From: Actinomycetes bacterium
Lineage (GTDB): Bacteria; Actinomycetota; Actinomycetes; Actinomycetales; Microbacteriaceae
Assembly (NCBI GenBank): GCA_023436775.1
Contig: JAEZHW010000055.1
Span: 1-64,000 of the forward strand
DNA: 64,000 nt
Direction of reading: 5' to 3'
In this document: one piece after another, positions 23,762 to 32,032 of the stretch
How positions within the stretch are numbered: position 1 is the first letter of the stretch
Layout: each line of letters begins with the position of its first letter
Translations under genes and position numbers: made by a program
Notes under the pieces: model-generated
The model's database searches: none
Told to the model about the DNA's origin: nothing
What the model saw: the letters and a program-made list of their open reading frames with translations, nothing else

Positions 23762-24439
23762 GTGTTGCAGACTGGGGGTGTGAACGCTGAGCACCCACTC
23801 CTCGCCGTCCAGCTGGCTGCGGCCGCCGGGCGGTTCCCGCCGGTGGATGGGGCAGTGGATTTCGTTCCAGCGCTGCCGAAGGGCCTTCGCGCCGTGGTGT
23901 CATTCACCGGACACAGCTACGTCGCCACCGACCAGGCGCCGGCGCAGTTTGCCGATCTGCCGGTGGATGGCTTCGGTGGGGTCCTACAGCCAGAGGTGCT
24001 GCTGCGCCTCGGCGAGGGCGGGTATCGGTTCGGGCACCTGGACGCGATTCTGGTGGGCCGGGGGACTGGTCCGGCCAGTGCTGACAGTCGCAGCGGCTCT
24101 GCGCGGCTGCCACGACAGTTGCAGTTGGATGATCACCCGCGGGTGCAATTTGCCCGTGCGCAACGAGACGACGTGCGGGTCTTTGCCGATGAGCGGGGCC
24201 TCGTCACCCTGGCCTCCGGCGTAGCTGGTCGACTGGAGCTGTCAATTGAGGTGGAATCCGACCGGATCGGTGGCGGTACCGGTCGTGGGCTGTTGCACGA
24301 CGCCTTGCAGTTGGTTCCGGCGCGAACGCCGGTCTTTGCCGCGGTTACTCCCGGGAATGCCCGGTCCCTGCGGATGTTCCTAGCCAGCGGTTTTCACCCC
24401 ATCGGCAGTCAGATTCTCGCGCTGCCGCCCCAGGGGTAG
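23762..24439 (+). CDS. GNAT-like acetyltransferase, poorly conserved N-terminus
   Basis: The 225-aa protein has a C-terminal half with the acetyl-CoA-binding pattern: LELSIEVE strand, IGGGTGRGLLHDAL pyrophosphate loop and TPGNARSLRMFLASGFHPIGSQ (positions about 160-215). The N-terminal half contains VVSFTGHSYVATD and a DLPVDGFGG segment and is not a recognised domain. The GTG at 23762 is 8 nt after TAGCCT; a GTG at 23780 is an alternative. It is convergent with the M20 gene, with only 2 bp between stop codons. Confidence 0.7.
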   Translation: MLQTGGVNAEHPLLAVQLAAAAGRFPPVDGAVDFVPALPKGLRAVVSFTGHSYVATDQAPAQFADLPVDGFGGVLQPEVLLRLGEGGYRFGHLDAILVGRGTGPASADSRSGSARLPRQLQLDDHPRVQFARAQRDDVRVFADERGLVTLASGVAGRLELSIEVESDRIGGGTGRGLLHDALQLVPARTPVFAAVTPGNARSLRMFLASGFHPIGSQILALPPQG

Positions 24440-24441
24440 GC

Positions 24442-25668
24442 CTACTGTAAGCCCTCCCAGCCTGCACGGTCCTCGGGCCTCGACGCCGCGCCCACGTGCT
24501 GCCAAGCGAGTGCCGCCAGCGCGAGCGCTTGATCTGCCAAAAGGGCATCGTCAAACACGACGTCCGGGGAATGGTTGGACGGGTGTCGAGCGTCGACCGG
24601 GGCGAGGCCAGCCCCGAGGAAAATGAACGCGCCAGGGACTCGTTCCAATACGAAGGAAAAGTCCTCGGACCCCATCCAAGGTCGGGGTATGCCGATCACC
24701 CGGTTCGCACCGAAGGTGGAGACCAGCACGTCCCAGGCCGCGTTCGCGCGCTCCGGGTCGTTGACGGTGACCGGATAGACGCGCTGGAACTGCGCATCCG
24801 CGCGCAGCCCATGCGCGACGGCGATGCCTCGTGCGAGCCGCAGCAACTCTTCCTCGATCAGGTCAAGGGCCGACGGGCTCAGGGTGCGAACCGTCGCCGC
24901 CATGGATGCTGAGGCAGGGATGACGTTGCTGGCGTTGCTACCAGACAGTTGCGTCACGGTCACCACCACCGGATCGAAGGCATCGATCTGGTTGGTGGCG
25001 ACGCGGGAGGCCGCCAGTGCTAGATCTGCGATGGCTGGGACCGGGTTGCGTGACTGGTGCGGCTGCGAACCATGCCCTCCGACGCCGTGCAACTCCACCT
25101 GAAACACATTCGATGAGGCCATGATCGGCCCTGGAGCCACTTGGAACTGGCCGTGCGGCACGTCCGCCATCACGTGGATCCCATACGCGGCATCTAGCGG
25201 CCGACCCGCCGCCTCGAGCACCCCCTCGTCGATCATGATCCTTGCGCCGGCGTAGCCTTCTTCGCCGGGCTGGAACATGAACACAATCGTGCCCAACAGT
25301 TCATCGAGCCGGGCACACAGCAATCGGGCGGCGCCCAGCAGCGCCGCCATGTGCAGGTCGTGGCCGCAGGCGTGCATCGCCTCATTTCGGGCCGCGAACG
25401 GTAAGTCCGTGATCTCGTCAACGGGGAGGCCGTCCATATCGCTGCGCAGCAGGATCGCCGGACCTGGACGATTCGTTTCCAACACCGCGACGACCGAGGT
25501 GGTTTGCTCGCCGACAGTGATCTGCAGTGGCAAATCAGACAGTGCGTCCAGGATCCGCTGCTGGGTCCATGGCAGCCAGAGTCCCACCTCGGGGTTGGCG
25601 TGCAATTCCCGACGCAGCTGCTGCATCCAGGGCAGCAGGGAGCGCGCTTCCTCCTGCAGCCTTGTCAT
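24442..25668 (-). CDS. M20 family metal-dependent amidohydrolase
   Basis: The 408-aa protein has the M20D pattern: RRELHANPEVG, LLRSDMDGLP, MHACGHDLHMA, FQPGEEGYAGA with the catalytic Glu pair, an embedded dimerisation domain (about 190-300) with GHGSQPHQSRNP, and a C-terminal GSEDFSFV. Members hydrolyse N-acyl amino acids, hippurate or indole-acetyl conjugates. The ATG at 25668 follows GGAGG by about 4 nt; two ATG codons 12-15 nt earlier overlap that site and are less likely. It shares a strand with the lysoplasmalogenase gene just upstream. Confidence 0.92.
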   Translation of the reverse strand: MTRLQEEARSLLPWMQQLRRELHANPEVGLWLPWTQQRILDALSDLPLQITVGEQTTSVVAVLETNRPGPAILLRSDMDGLPVDEITDLPFAARNEAMHACGHDLHMAALLGAARLLCARLDELLGTIVFMFQPGEEGYAGARIMIDEGVLEAAGRPLDAAYGIHVMADVPHGQFQVAPGPIMASSNVFQVELHGVGGHGSQPHQSRNPVPAIADLALAASRVATNQIDAFDPVVVTVTQLSGSNASNVIPASASMAATVRTLSPSALDLIEEELLRLARGIAVAHGLRADAQFQRVYPVTVNDPERANAAWDVLVSTFGANRVIGIPRPWMGSEDFSFVLERVPGAFIFLGAGLAPVDARHPSNHSPDVVFDDALLADQALALAALAWQHVGAASRPEDRAGWEGLQ

Positions 25669-25698
25669 GCGGACCTCCATCACCGATGTGGCAATGGC

Positions 25699-26376
25699 TC
25701 AGACTACTGCACGGACCCCGGCGCGCAGTTGACGCAGAATTCCTGCGGCGATCAGGCCTTGGGCGGCCAAATAGGTGACCATCACCAGGAACCCCGAATT
25801 CCAGGGGATGACATCATCCGGGTGGAAACGGTTCAGGGCCAGGATGGAATCCGAGGCCAGGAACAGCGCGCCGCCGAGGGCGGTCTGCCAGTTCCCCTTC
25901 GACGCGACCGCCGCCATCGCGCACAGCACCACCCCGTAGACGATCACCGGCACCAAGAGGTCGCCGAGGTGTGGAGCGAGGACCCACACCAGTGCACCGA
26001 ACACGGCCACGTACGCAACCGACCACCAGCGCATCCGCCGCTCGGGGAAGGCCACCACGAACACGGGGATGTAGGCCAGGTGGGCGACGAGGAAGAAGAT
26101 GAGCCCGACCACGAAGTTGTACAGCAGAATGTCGCCCAGCCAACTGAGGGTGATGCCCGCAGCGGTGAGCCACACGGCCAGTGCCCGCAGGGCGGGGACG
26201 GCAGCGAGGAACGCCAAGAGCAGCGTCGGCATCAGCATGGGCTTCGTCACCGACTCGACCATGCCGGCGACCGGATCATCCTGGAACTTCCCCCACAGGT
26301 GCACGCCGCTGACCAGCAGGTACGGGCCGGCGATCAGGGCGAGACGGGTGCGGGACAGCAACGCTGGGACAGGCAT
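25699..26376 (-). CDS. YhhN-family lysoplasmalogenase (TMEM86-like)
   Basis: The 225-aa protein has about eight transmembrane helices with the YhhN-type TKPMLMPTL motif near residue 45, SWLGDILL near 80 and FLASDSILALNRF near 170, where the conserved acidic residues lie. The family hydrolyses the vinyl-ether bond of lysoplasmalogens. The ATG at 26376 has AAAGGAG 5 nt upstream; a longer in-frame start is unsupported. The M20 gene follows 30 nt later. Actual substrate in this organism is unknown. Confidence 0.85.
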   Translation of the reverse strand: MPVPALLSRTRLALIAGPYLLVSGVHLWGKFQDDPVAGMVESVTKPMLMPTLLLAFLAAVPALRALAVWLTAAGITLSWLGDILLYNFVVGLIFFLVAHLAYIPVFVVAFPERRMRWWSVAYVAVFGALVWVLAPHLGDLLVPVIVYGVVLCAMAAVASKGNWQTALGGALFLASDSILALNRFHPDDVIPWNSGFLVMVTYLAAQGLIAAGILRQLRAGVRAVV

Positions 26377-26573
26377 TTCGACTCCTTTGTCGATCAGGAC
26401 AGCGAGGCAATCGTAGCGGGCTGGGCACACCGGTGCGGCAACTGGCAGCAACGTTGGCAGCGGCCGCCATACCGGGCGGGTTCACCCCCGGCCGACGACG
26501 GGGCTCGGCACTCGATGCGATAGCGTGAGAACACCGCGCGCTGGGGCGCGTTGACCTCGACGAAGGAGTGGAT

Positions 26574-27440
26574 ATGGCCTTCCCCGTGCAGGGAGCTCGC
26601 GTGGTCATTACCGGCGCCGCGAGCGGACTCGGCTACGGATTCGCGGAGCAGGCCGTGCTCGGTGGTGCACACTCTGTCGTGCTCTGGGATGTGAATGAGC
26701 AGGGGCTGGTGGAGGCCACCGAGCGGCTGCAAGCATTGGCTCAGCGGCACGGTCACCCCGCCGTGTTCGAGCACACCGCCTTGGACCTTGCGAACTTCGA
26801 GGCGGTGGATGCCGCAGCTGCCTCGGTCCTGGCCGGTGGTGTCCCGGATCTGGTCATCAATAATGCGGGCATCGTGCGCGGCAATAGCTATGCCTGGGAG
26901 GCTGACACTCGAACGGTGGCACTGCCGACCCTCATGGTGAACACGGTGGCTCCAATACATGTCGTGCGCACCCTATTGCCGGCCATGATCGAGGATCGGG
27001 GCCGCGAGAAGCGCCTGCTCACTGTTGCGAGCGCTGCCGCGCTGGTCTCGAACCCGCGCATGAGCGCGTACGCGGCCTCGAAGTGGGCGGCCTACGCCTA
27101 TAGCGACACCGTGCGTTTGGAACTCCGCAATGCTGGGCATCGGCATGTGAAAGTCACGACGTTCTGCCCCTCGTACATTTCCACTGGGCTGTTTGCTGGC
27201 GCTCGCGGCATGTTCCTGACGCCGGTCATCACGCCGGAACACGCCGTGCGTTCCGCCTGGCGTGCCATGCTCCGAGGCAAGGCAGTGCAGCGGACTCCCT
27301 ATGGAGTCACGCTCGGCCGAGTGCTGAAGGGTATCCTGCCGCAGCGGGTCTGGGATCGGGTGGCTGCTTCGCTCGGCGTCTACCGCAGCATGGAGGCATT
27401 CACGGGTCGTCCGACCCCCACCGATGGAGGTGCCAAGTGA
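26574..27440 (+). CDS. Short-chain dehydrogenase/reductase
   Basis: The 288-aa protein has the SDR cofactor motif TGAASGLGYG near residue 12, NNAG near 97, a catalytic Ser in VASAAALVS and YAASK near 165. A C-terminal extension of about 80 residues is rich in basic and hydrophobic residues and may contact membrane. AAGGAG lies 5 nt before the ATG at 26574. It overlaps the aldehyde dehydrogenase gene by GTGA, so an alcohol-to-acid oxidation pathway is plausible. Confidence 0.92.
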   Translation: MAFPVQGARVVITGAASGLGYGFAEQAVLGGAHSVVLWDVNEQGLVEATERLQALAQRHGHPAVFEHTALDLANFEAVDAAAASVLAGGVPDLVINNAGIVRGNSYAWEADTRTVALPTLMVNTVAPIHVVRTLLPAMIEDRGREKRLLTVASAAALVSNPRMSAYAASKWAAYAYSDTVRLELRNAGHRHVKVTTFCPSYISTGLFAGARGMFLTPVITPEHAVRSAWRAMLRGKAVQRTPYGVTLGRVLKGILPQRVWDRVAASLGVYRSMEAFTGRPTPTDGGAK

Positions 27441-28858
27441 CCGAAGCGACCGAAGCGATCACTGGGGAAGCGAGCCCGGCCCAGATCGTGGCGGACCTCC
27501 GTGCCGCCTACGAGGCGGGCATCACGCGGTCACTGGACTGGCGCCGGTACCAGCTCAGCTCGCTCATTCACCTACTTGAGGCCCACGAAGACGAACTCTC
27601 CGCCGCACTCGAAGCCGACCTTGGCAAGCCAGCGATCGAGAGTGCGCTCACCGAGTTCAGCATGGTAATCGCTGACGCGAAGTTGCTGCGCAAGAAGCTG
27701 CGTCGCTGGTTGAAGCCCAAGCGGGTGGCAACGCCGCTGGCACTTTGGCCCGCCTCCGCCCGGATCGTGCGGGAACCCAAGGGTGTTGTGCTGGTGATGG
27801 GGCCGTGGAACTATCCCGTGCAACTGGTGCTCGCGCCGCTGGCGGGCGCGCTCGCCGCGGGCAATACCGTGCTTATCAAGCCCAGTGAGCTGGCTCCTGC
27901 CACCGCCGAGACGCTCGCCCGCCTGCTCCCGCAGTACCTGGATGCACGCGCGGTCGCCGTCGTGCAGGGTGGCCCTGAGGTCGCAACCGCCGTCCTCGCC
28001 GAACGCTATGACCACATTCTGTACACCGGTGGTGGGGCAGTGGCTCGGATCGTGGCACGGGCGGCGGCCGAGCACCTCACACCGACCACACTGGAGCTGG
28101 GTGGGAAATCGCCGGTCTGGGTTGACGACTCGGTGAACCTGGAGGCGGTGGCCGACCGGCTGGTCTGGGGCAAGTTCCTCAACGCTGGTCAGACCTGCAT
28201 CGCACCCGACTACGTGCTCGCTACCCCGCAAGTGGCTGACCGCTTGGTCCCGCTGCTGCGCCAGAGTATTGCGCGGCGGTTTAGCGATACCCCGATCGCC
28301 AGCACGGACTATGGCCGCATTCTGGATGCAACGAAGTTCGACCGTCTCGACGCGTTGCTGGATGATGCGGTGGCGGGCGGCGCCGAGATTGCGGTCGGGG
28401 GGGAGCGGGATCGGTCCGAGCGCTTCATTGCACCCACGGTCCTCGATGGGGTCGACCTGGAATCCCAGATCATGCAGGAGGAAATCTTCGGGCCCATCCT
28501 CCCGATCGTGCGCGTGGCCGATGCCGAGACTGCGATCGAGTTGATCAACGCGGGGCAGAAGCCGCTGGCGCTCTACGTGTTCTCCGGGCAGCGGCGCGTG
28601 CGCGATGCCTTTGCAGCCCGGACATCATCCGGCGCTTTGGGAGTCAACATCCCGGTGGCGCATATTGCCGTCCCTGGCCTGCCGTTTGGCGGGGTTGGTG
28701 AGAGTGGCATGGGTGCCTATCACGCTGAGCATTCCATTCGCACCTTCAGCCATGAGCGTGCAGTGTTGATGAAGCCGCTCTGGCCCGACACGATGCGGTT
28801 GGTGTACCCGCCGTATGGGGATCTCACCCGCTTCGTCGAGCGAAAATTCTTGAGATAG
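27437..28858 (+). CDS. Aldehyde dehydrogenase (class 3/fatty-aldehyde type)
   Basis: The 473-aa protein has VMGPWNYPVQL, IKPSELAPAT, LELGGKSP with the catalytic Glu and NAGQTCIAPDY with the catalytic Cys. The length and PWNYP motif fit class 3 or fatty aldehyde dehydrogenases. It would oxidise an aldehyde to the acid with NAD(P). Its GTG start overlaps the SDR stop by 4 nt. A long hairpin sits about 40 nt after the stop. The specific aldehyde is not known. Confidence 0.93.
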   Translation: MTEATEAITGEASPAQIVADLRAAYEAGITRSLDWRRYQLSSLIHLLEAHEDELSAALEADLGKPAIESALTEFSMVIADAKLLRKKLRRWLKPKRVATPLALWPASARIVREPKGVVLVMGPWNYPVQLVLAPLAGALAAGNTVLIKPSELAPATAETLARLLPQYLDARAVAVVQGGPEVATAVLAERYDHILYTGGGAVARIVARAAAEHLTPTTLELGGKSPVWVDDSVNLEAVADRLVWGKFLNAGQTCIAPDYVLATPQVADRLVPLLRQSIARRFSDTPIASTDYGRILDATKFDRLDALLDDAVAGGAEIAVGGERDRSERFIAPTVLDGVDLESQIMQEEIFGPILPIVRVADAETAIELINAGQKPLALYVFSGQRRVRDAFAARTSSGALGVNIPVAHIAVPGLPFGGVGESGMGAYHAEHSIRTFSHERAVLMKPLWPDTMRLVYPPYGDLTRFVERKFLR

Positions 28859-28896
28859 CCTGAGTGGCACTCGACATCTCAGCACGCCGCTCACTA

Positions 28897-28938
28897 TTGT
28901 CTGGCAATAGGGGTTTTCCCCTAGGTATTGCTGGACAA
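28897..28938. repeat. Imperfect inverted repeat with GGGG-TTTT-CCCC centre
   Basis: The arms TTGTCTGGCAATA and TATTGCTGGACAA pair with one or two mismatches around a GGGG/CCCC stem and TTTT loop, with a small bulge on the 3' side. It lies between the aldehyde dehydrogenase stop and the secreted protein start. It could be a terminator, a regulator site or a small repeat; its 5' ATTGTCTGGC occurs again at 20541. Confidence 0.5.
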
Positions 28939-28978
28939 GATCGAGCCGATTCTGACGGCCGATCGGAGGAGGGTGTTC

Positions 28979-29872
28979 ATGTCGGAGACTGTGGTGCCAA
29001 CGACTCGCCGCCGCGCAGCGGTGGCGATCGCACTGGCCGCTGGGCTGGTGTTCTCGGGTGCAGCCGCGGTGCAGGCGACCCCGCCTGGCACGGGCTTCGT
29101 GGCGGGGAAGGGCGGCGCGCTGGGGGCAGCCCACGGCTGTGACAACCACGCGGGGAAGAATAAGACTGCTTCGCACAGCGCGGGTCGGGCGGCAGCGAAG
29201 CCAGCTCCGAAGCCGCTGAGCATCTCGATCGCCGGTCAACCGGTCGTCGGTGAGGCAGTGCAGGCGAAGGTCAAGAACGCAGGGAAGAAGGCGACCTTGG
29301 CTTATCAGTGGTTCGCTGACGGTACCGCAATCCCGGACGCCACTGGCGCAACCTTCACGCCCTCGAGCGCCGAACTCGGCAAGCGACTGACCGCGCAGGT
29401 GACCAAGCTCAACGGTTCGGCCAAGTCGAAGTCGGTCGCGACCGCTTCGGCGAAGGCGAAGGGGAAGACCAAGACTTCGAAGCCGAGTGCACCGGTTGTG
29501 CTGGGGGTCGTCACCCCGAGCGCGGTGACGCTGCTCGGCGAAAGTCAGGTCGGTCGCGTGCTCGTGGCGGTGACGGATGCCGCTGCCTGGGCTCCAGACG
29601 GTGTCACGTTGCAGTACCAGTGGTACCGCGGCAAGAAGGCAATCAAGGGCGCCACTGGCAGCGAGTACGTCCTCACCAAGGCTGACGCTGGAAAGAAGAT
29701 CAGCGTGCAGGTCAAGGGCACGGCCAGCAATTACAGGTCGGCGAGCAAAAAGTCCGCCGCGGTGAAGGTTGCCAAGGGTGCCGGCGCGTCGACCGCGGTG
29801 GACAAGGTCGCTTGCGACCTGGCGAACTGGGCGACTCGTGCTGCCGCAATCCTGCGGACGGTGAACCTCTAA
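28979..29872 (+). CDS. Secreted protein with two Ig-like YQW modules
   Basis: The 297-aa protein has a signal peptide (basic TTRRR start, hydrophobic stretch 13-33, cleavage near VQA-TPP). A Gly/Lys/Ala-rich spacer follows, then two Ig-like modules recognised by YQWFADG...DATGATF and YQWYRGKKAIKGATGSEY, and a 25-aa tail with one Cys. GGAGGAGGG lies 5 nt before the ATG at 28979. The modules resemble those in the CAP protein at 15041. No enzymatic domain is seen; a cell-wall or adhesion role is possible. Confidence 0.82.
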   Translation: MSETVVPTTRRRAAVAIALAAGLVFSGAAAVQATPPGTGFVAGKGGALGAAHGCDNHAGKNKTASHSAGRAAAKPAPKPLSISIAGQPVVGEAVQAKVKNAGKKATLAYQWFADGTAIPDATGATFTPSSAELGKRLTAQVTKLNGSAKSKSVATASAKAKGKTKTSKPSAPVVLGVVTPSAVTLLGESQVGRVLVAVTDAAAWAPDGVTLQYQWYRGKKAIKGATGSEYVLTKADAGKKISVQVKGTASNYRSASKKSAAVKVAKGAGASTAVDKVACDLANWATRAAAILRTVNL

Positions 29873-29903
29873 GGCAGCAGCGGTCTCGATCGACCTGACT
29901 GGC

Positions 29904-30902
29904 TTACCACCGGTTCTGGGCCTGCTCAGCCCAGCCGGTGAGGCCGGTCAAGTCGATCCGCTCCCCGGCATCGGTTTCCGCCCAGCCGCGCCAAGTCCCA
30001 AAGGCTTGGAAGGTTTCGGAGGCAATCACCAGGGCGTTCGTCTTCGCATGCCGGACATGTTCGGGAATGAACTCGGCATCGACTCGCTCACCGTGCATGC
30101 GCCAGGCAGCACTCCAGTTGCCTGGTGTGTAGTCCCACGTCACCTCAGTCGGAATGTAGTGCATGCGCTCACCGACAAAGAGCGCGTTCTCGGTCGCTCC
30201 GGTGCCCACCGTCCACTGTCCACCTAACTGGATCGCGCGCCGTTCGCCAGCGACGGAACCAGAGCCAGCTGCCCAGTTCCAGGTCATTGCATACGGCCAC
30301 CGGCCACGCCCGCGGTCCAGGACGGCGAAGGATTCGCCAGCTGGGAATTCGTAACTGTCGTTCCCAATCTGGAGGGCGCCGGTCAGGGGACGGGCGAGAT
30401 CCTTCACCGTGTACTGGAATCTCCGGCGAGACCAGGGCACGACCACGCTCAGACTGTCGCCAGCTTCGGCAGCGACCGCATCAATCACGACGTCCTCGAA
30501 TTCGACGTGCAGCGCCGTACCGCCCGCCTGGTCGGCGAACTGGTAAGTAAAGCCTTTCCCGCTCGCCGTCACCGTCATCGGTGGCAGCGTGTCGGGCAGG
30601 GTGACGCCGCCGCCGAAGGGAATCAACGCGCCGAACTCGCGATCCTTGCCAGAGCGTCGGTCCAGCAGATATCCCTGCAGCACCGCTGCGTAGTCGAGGT
30701 TGGAGACCGTGACTCCCACGATGTAGTCGGGGCTTACCAGCCCCCAGTAGTCCCACGCCTTGTTTCGCCCCCAGCCGCGCAACGTCGTGCGGTGGAGGGG
30801 AGTGCGAGACCAGCCCCTGGCCGCTGGATTGAGGTCCCGGCCGTTCAGACTCAGATCAACCGGAGCAGTGAGTTCAGGATTCGTCGACGCTGACGTAGGC
30901 AT
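29904..30902 (-). CDS. DUF2804 family protein
   Basis: The 332-aa protein has features I associate with DUF2804: LNGRDLNPAARGWSRTPLH early, GWGRNKAWDYWG near residue 48 and a long beta-rich remainder with FPAGESFAVLDRGRGRWPY near 185. The family is often found near lipid or cell-envelope genes, and its biochemical role is unknown. The ATG at 30902 follows TACGAT by exactly 6 nt. The open frame continues upstream to 31367, but that part lies antisense to the pgsA-like gene and is not used. Confidence 0.82.
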   Translation of the reverse strand: MPTSASTNPELTAPVDLSLNGRDLNPAARGWSRTPLHRTTLRGWGRNKAWDYWGLVSPDYIVGVTVSNLDYAAVLQGYLLDRRSGKDREFGALIPFGGGVTLPDTLPPMTVTASGKGFTYQFADQAGGTALHVEFEDVVIDAVAAEAGDSLSVVVPWSRRRFQYTVKDLARPLTGALQIGNDSYEFPAGESFAVLDRGRGRWPYAMTWNWAAGSGSVAGERRAIQLGGQWTVGTGATENALFVGERMHYIPTEVTWDYTPGNWSAAWRMHGERVDAEFIPEHVRHAKTNALVIASETFQAFGTWRGWAETDAGERIDLTGLTGWAEQAQNRW

Positions 30903-30908
30903 AGCGCA

Positions 30909-30914
30909 ATCGTA
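30909..30914 (-). promoter_or_regulatory. -10 box of leaderless DUF2804 gene
   Basis: TACGAT lies exactly 6 nt before the ATG at 30902; no ribosome-binding site is present. It fixes the start against the longer open frame. Confidence 0.5.
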
Positions 30915-30954
30915 ACTGGCCTGTGGCATTCGACCGTGCGGGGAACCCCCTCGA

Positions 30955-30960
30955 TACACT
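30955..30960 (+). promoter_or_regulatory. -10 box of leaderless pgsA-like gene
   Basis: TACACT lies exactly 6 nt before the GTG at 30967. The pknL-like gene has the same box and spacing. Confidence 0.5.
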
Positions 30961-30966
30961 GGAGAG

Positions 30967-31578
30967 GTGACGACAGCGCCGACCGTGAGCCACCGGGTGT
31001 GGACGGTGCCGAACGTGCTCAGTTTCATCCGGCTGGCGATCATCCCGATCTTCCTCTGGCAGCTCCTCGCCGGGAACGACCTGGTGGCGTTGCTCTTGCT
31101 GGTCGGTGCGAGCGTGACCGACTTCTTCGACGGCTGGATCGCTCGTCGCTTTGGCCAGGTGTCTCGGCTCGGCCAATTGCTCGACCCTGCGGCAGACCGC
31201 CTGTACATGCTCACCACGCTGCTGGGCCTGTGCCTGCGCGATGTGTTCCCCTGGTGGGTGATGGCGCTGCTGGTGGGTCGCGATGTGTTCCTGTTGGTGC
31301 TTGGCGTGGTGTTGGCGAACCATGGCTTCGGCCCGTTGCCGGTCCACCACCTCGGCAAAGCAGCCACCTTCGTGCTGTTCTATGCGATGCCGCTGTTTAT
31401 GCTCGGCCTCGCGGTGCCCACGATCGCGCCAGTGTCGCAGCCGATTGCCATCGCTGCACTGGTGTGGGGCACCTTCCTCTACTGGTGGGCGGGCGTGATC
31501 TACTTCCTGGAAACTCTCCGAGTGATCAAACTTCCGCTCGATGCGCCGGTGGCTCAATCCGCTACGCTGGAACCCTGA
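30967..31578 (+). CDS. CDP-alcohol phosphatidyltransferase (PgsA2-like)
   Basis: The 203-aa membrane protein has the CDP-alcohol phosphotransferase signature D-x2-D-G-x2-A-R-x8-G-x3-D-x3-D, starting at DFFDGW near residue 57. About six helices are predicted. These enzymes transfer a phosphatidyl group from CDP-diacylglycerol to an alcohol such as glycerol phosphate. The position two genes from a GarA-like FHA gene matches mycobacterial pgsA2 (Rv1822) near garA (Rv1827). The GTG start looks leaderless. Acceptor identity cannot be read; glycerol phosphate or inositol phosphate are candidates. Confidence 0.9.
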   Translation: MTTAPTVSHRVWTVPNVLSFIRLAIIPIFLWQLLAGNDLVALLLLVGASVTDFFDGWIARRFGQVSRLGQLLDPAADRLYMLTTLLGLCLRDVFPWWVMALLVGRDVFLLVLGVVLANHGFGPLPVHHLGKAATFVLFYAMPLFMLGLAVPTIAPVSQPIAIAALVWGTFLYWWAGVIYFLETLRVIKLPLDAPVAQSATLEP

Positions 31579-31591
31579 GGAAGGGAGTCCC

Positions 31592-32032
31592 ATGACGCAG
31601 CAGGGTGGGCAGGCGCCAGAGGGCGAATCGACCGCGCACCTCGGCGATGACTACCTCGCCGAGTTGGCCGCTCGCGGCGCGATGAGCCCGGAAGAGGACG
31701 CCGCGGTTGCGGCACTGCCGGAAGGCTCTGCGCTGCTGTTCGTGCGCCGTGGTCCGAACGCTGGGGCTCGATTCTTGTTGGACGTGGACGAATCCATTGC
31801 TGGTCGCCACCCAGACGCCCAGATCTTCTTGGACGACGTGACGGTGTCGCGTCGTCACGCTGCATTCCTGCGCACGCCCGAGGGCTTCGCGGTCGCAGAC
31901 CTTGGCTCGCTGAACGGCACGTACAAGAACGGCGACTTGATTGAGGCGGTTCCGCTGCAGGACGGCGATGAAGTGCAGGTGGGCAAGTTCCGCCTCGTCT
32001 TCTTTGCATCGCGTCGCGGTGAGCGGGCATGA
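31592..32032 (+). CDS. garA: FHA domain protein, GarA/OdhI-like
   Basis: The 146-aa protein has an FHA domain (about 50-135) with SALLFVRRGPNAGARFLLD, AGRHPDAQIFLDDVTVSRRHAAF and GSLNGTYKNGD, close to GarA of mycobacteria and OdhI of corynebacteria. In those species the FHA protein inhibits 2-oxoglutarate dehydrogenase and is switched off when PknB/PknG phosphorylate an N-terminal ETTS motif. Here the corresponding residues read ESTA (12-15). The ATG at 31592 follows GGAAGGGAG. It overlaps the next MerR gene by ATGA, the same neighbour order as Rv1827-Rv1828. Confidence 0.9.
   Translation: MTQQGGQAPEGESTAHLGDDYLAELAARGAMSPEEDAAVAALPEGSALLFVRRGPNAGARFLLDVDESIAGRHPDAQIFLDDVTVSRRHAAFLRTPEGFAVADLGSLNGTYKNGDLIEAVPLQDGDEVQVGKFRLVFFASRRGERA

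Noticed and set aside
30903..31367. N-terminal extension of the DUF2804 gene
   Set aside because: The extra ~155 codons lie antisense to the pgsA-like gene, while a leaderless promoter fixes the start at 30902.
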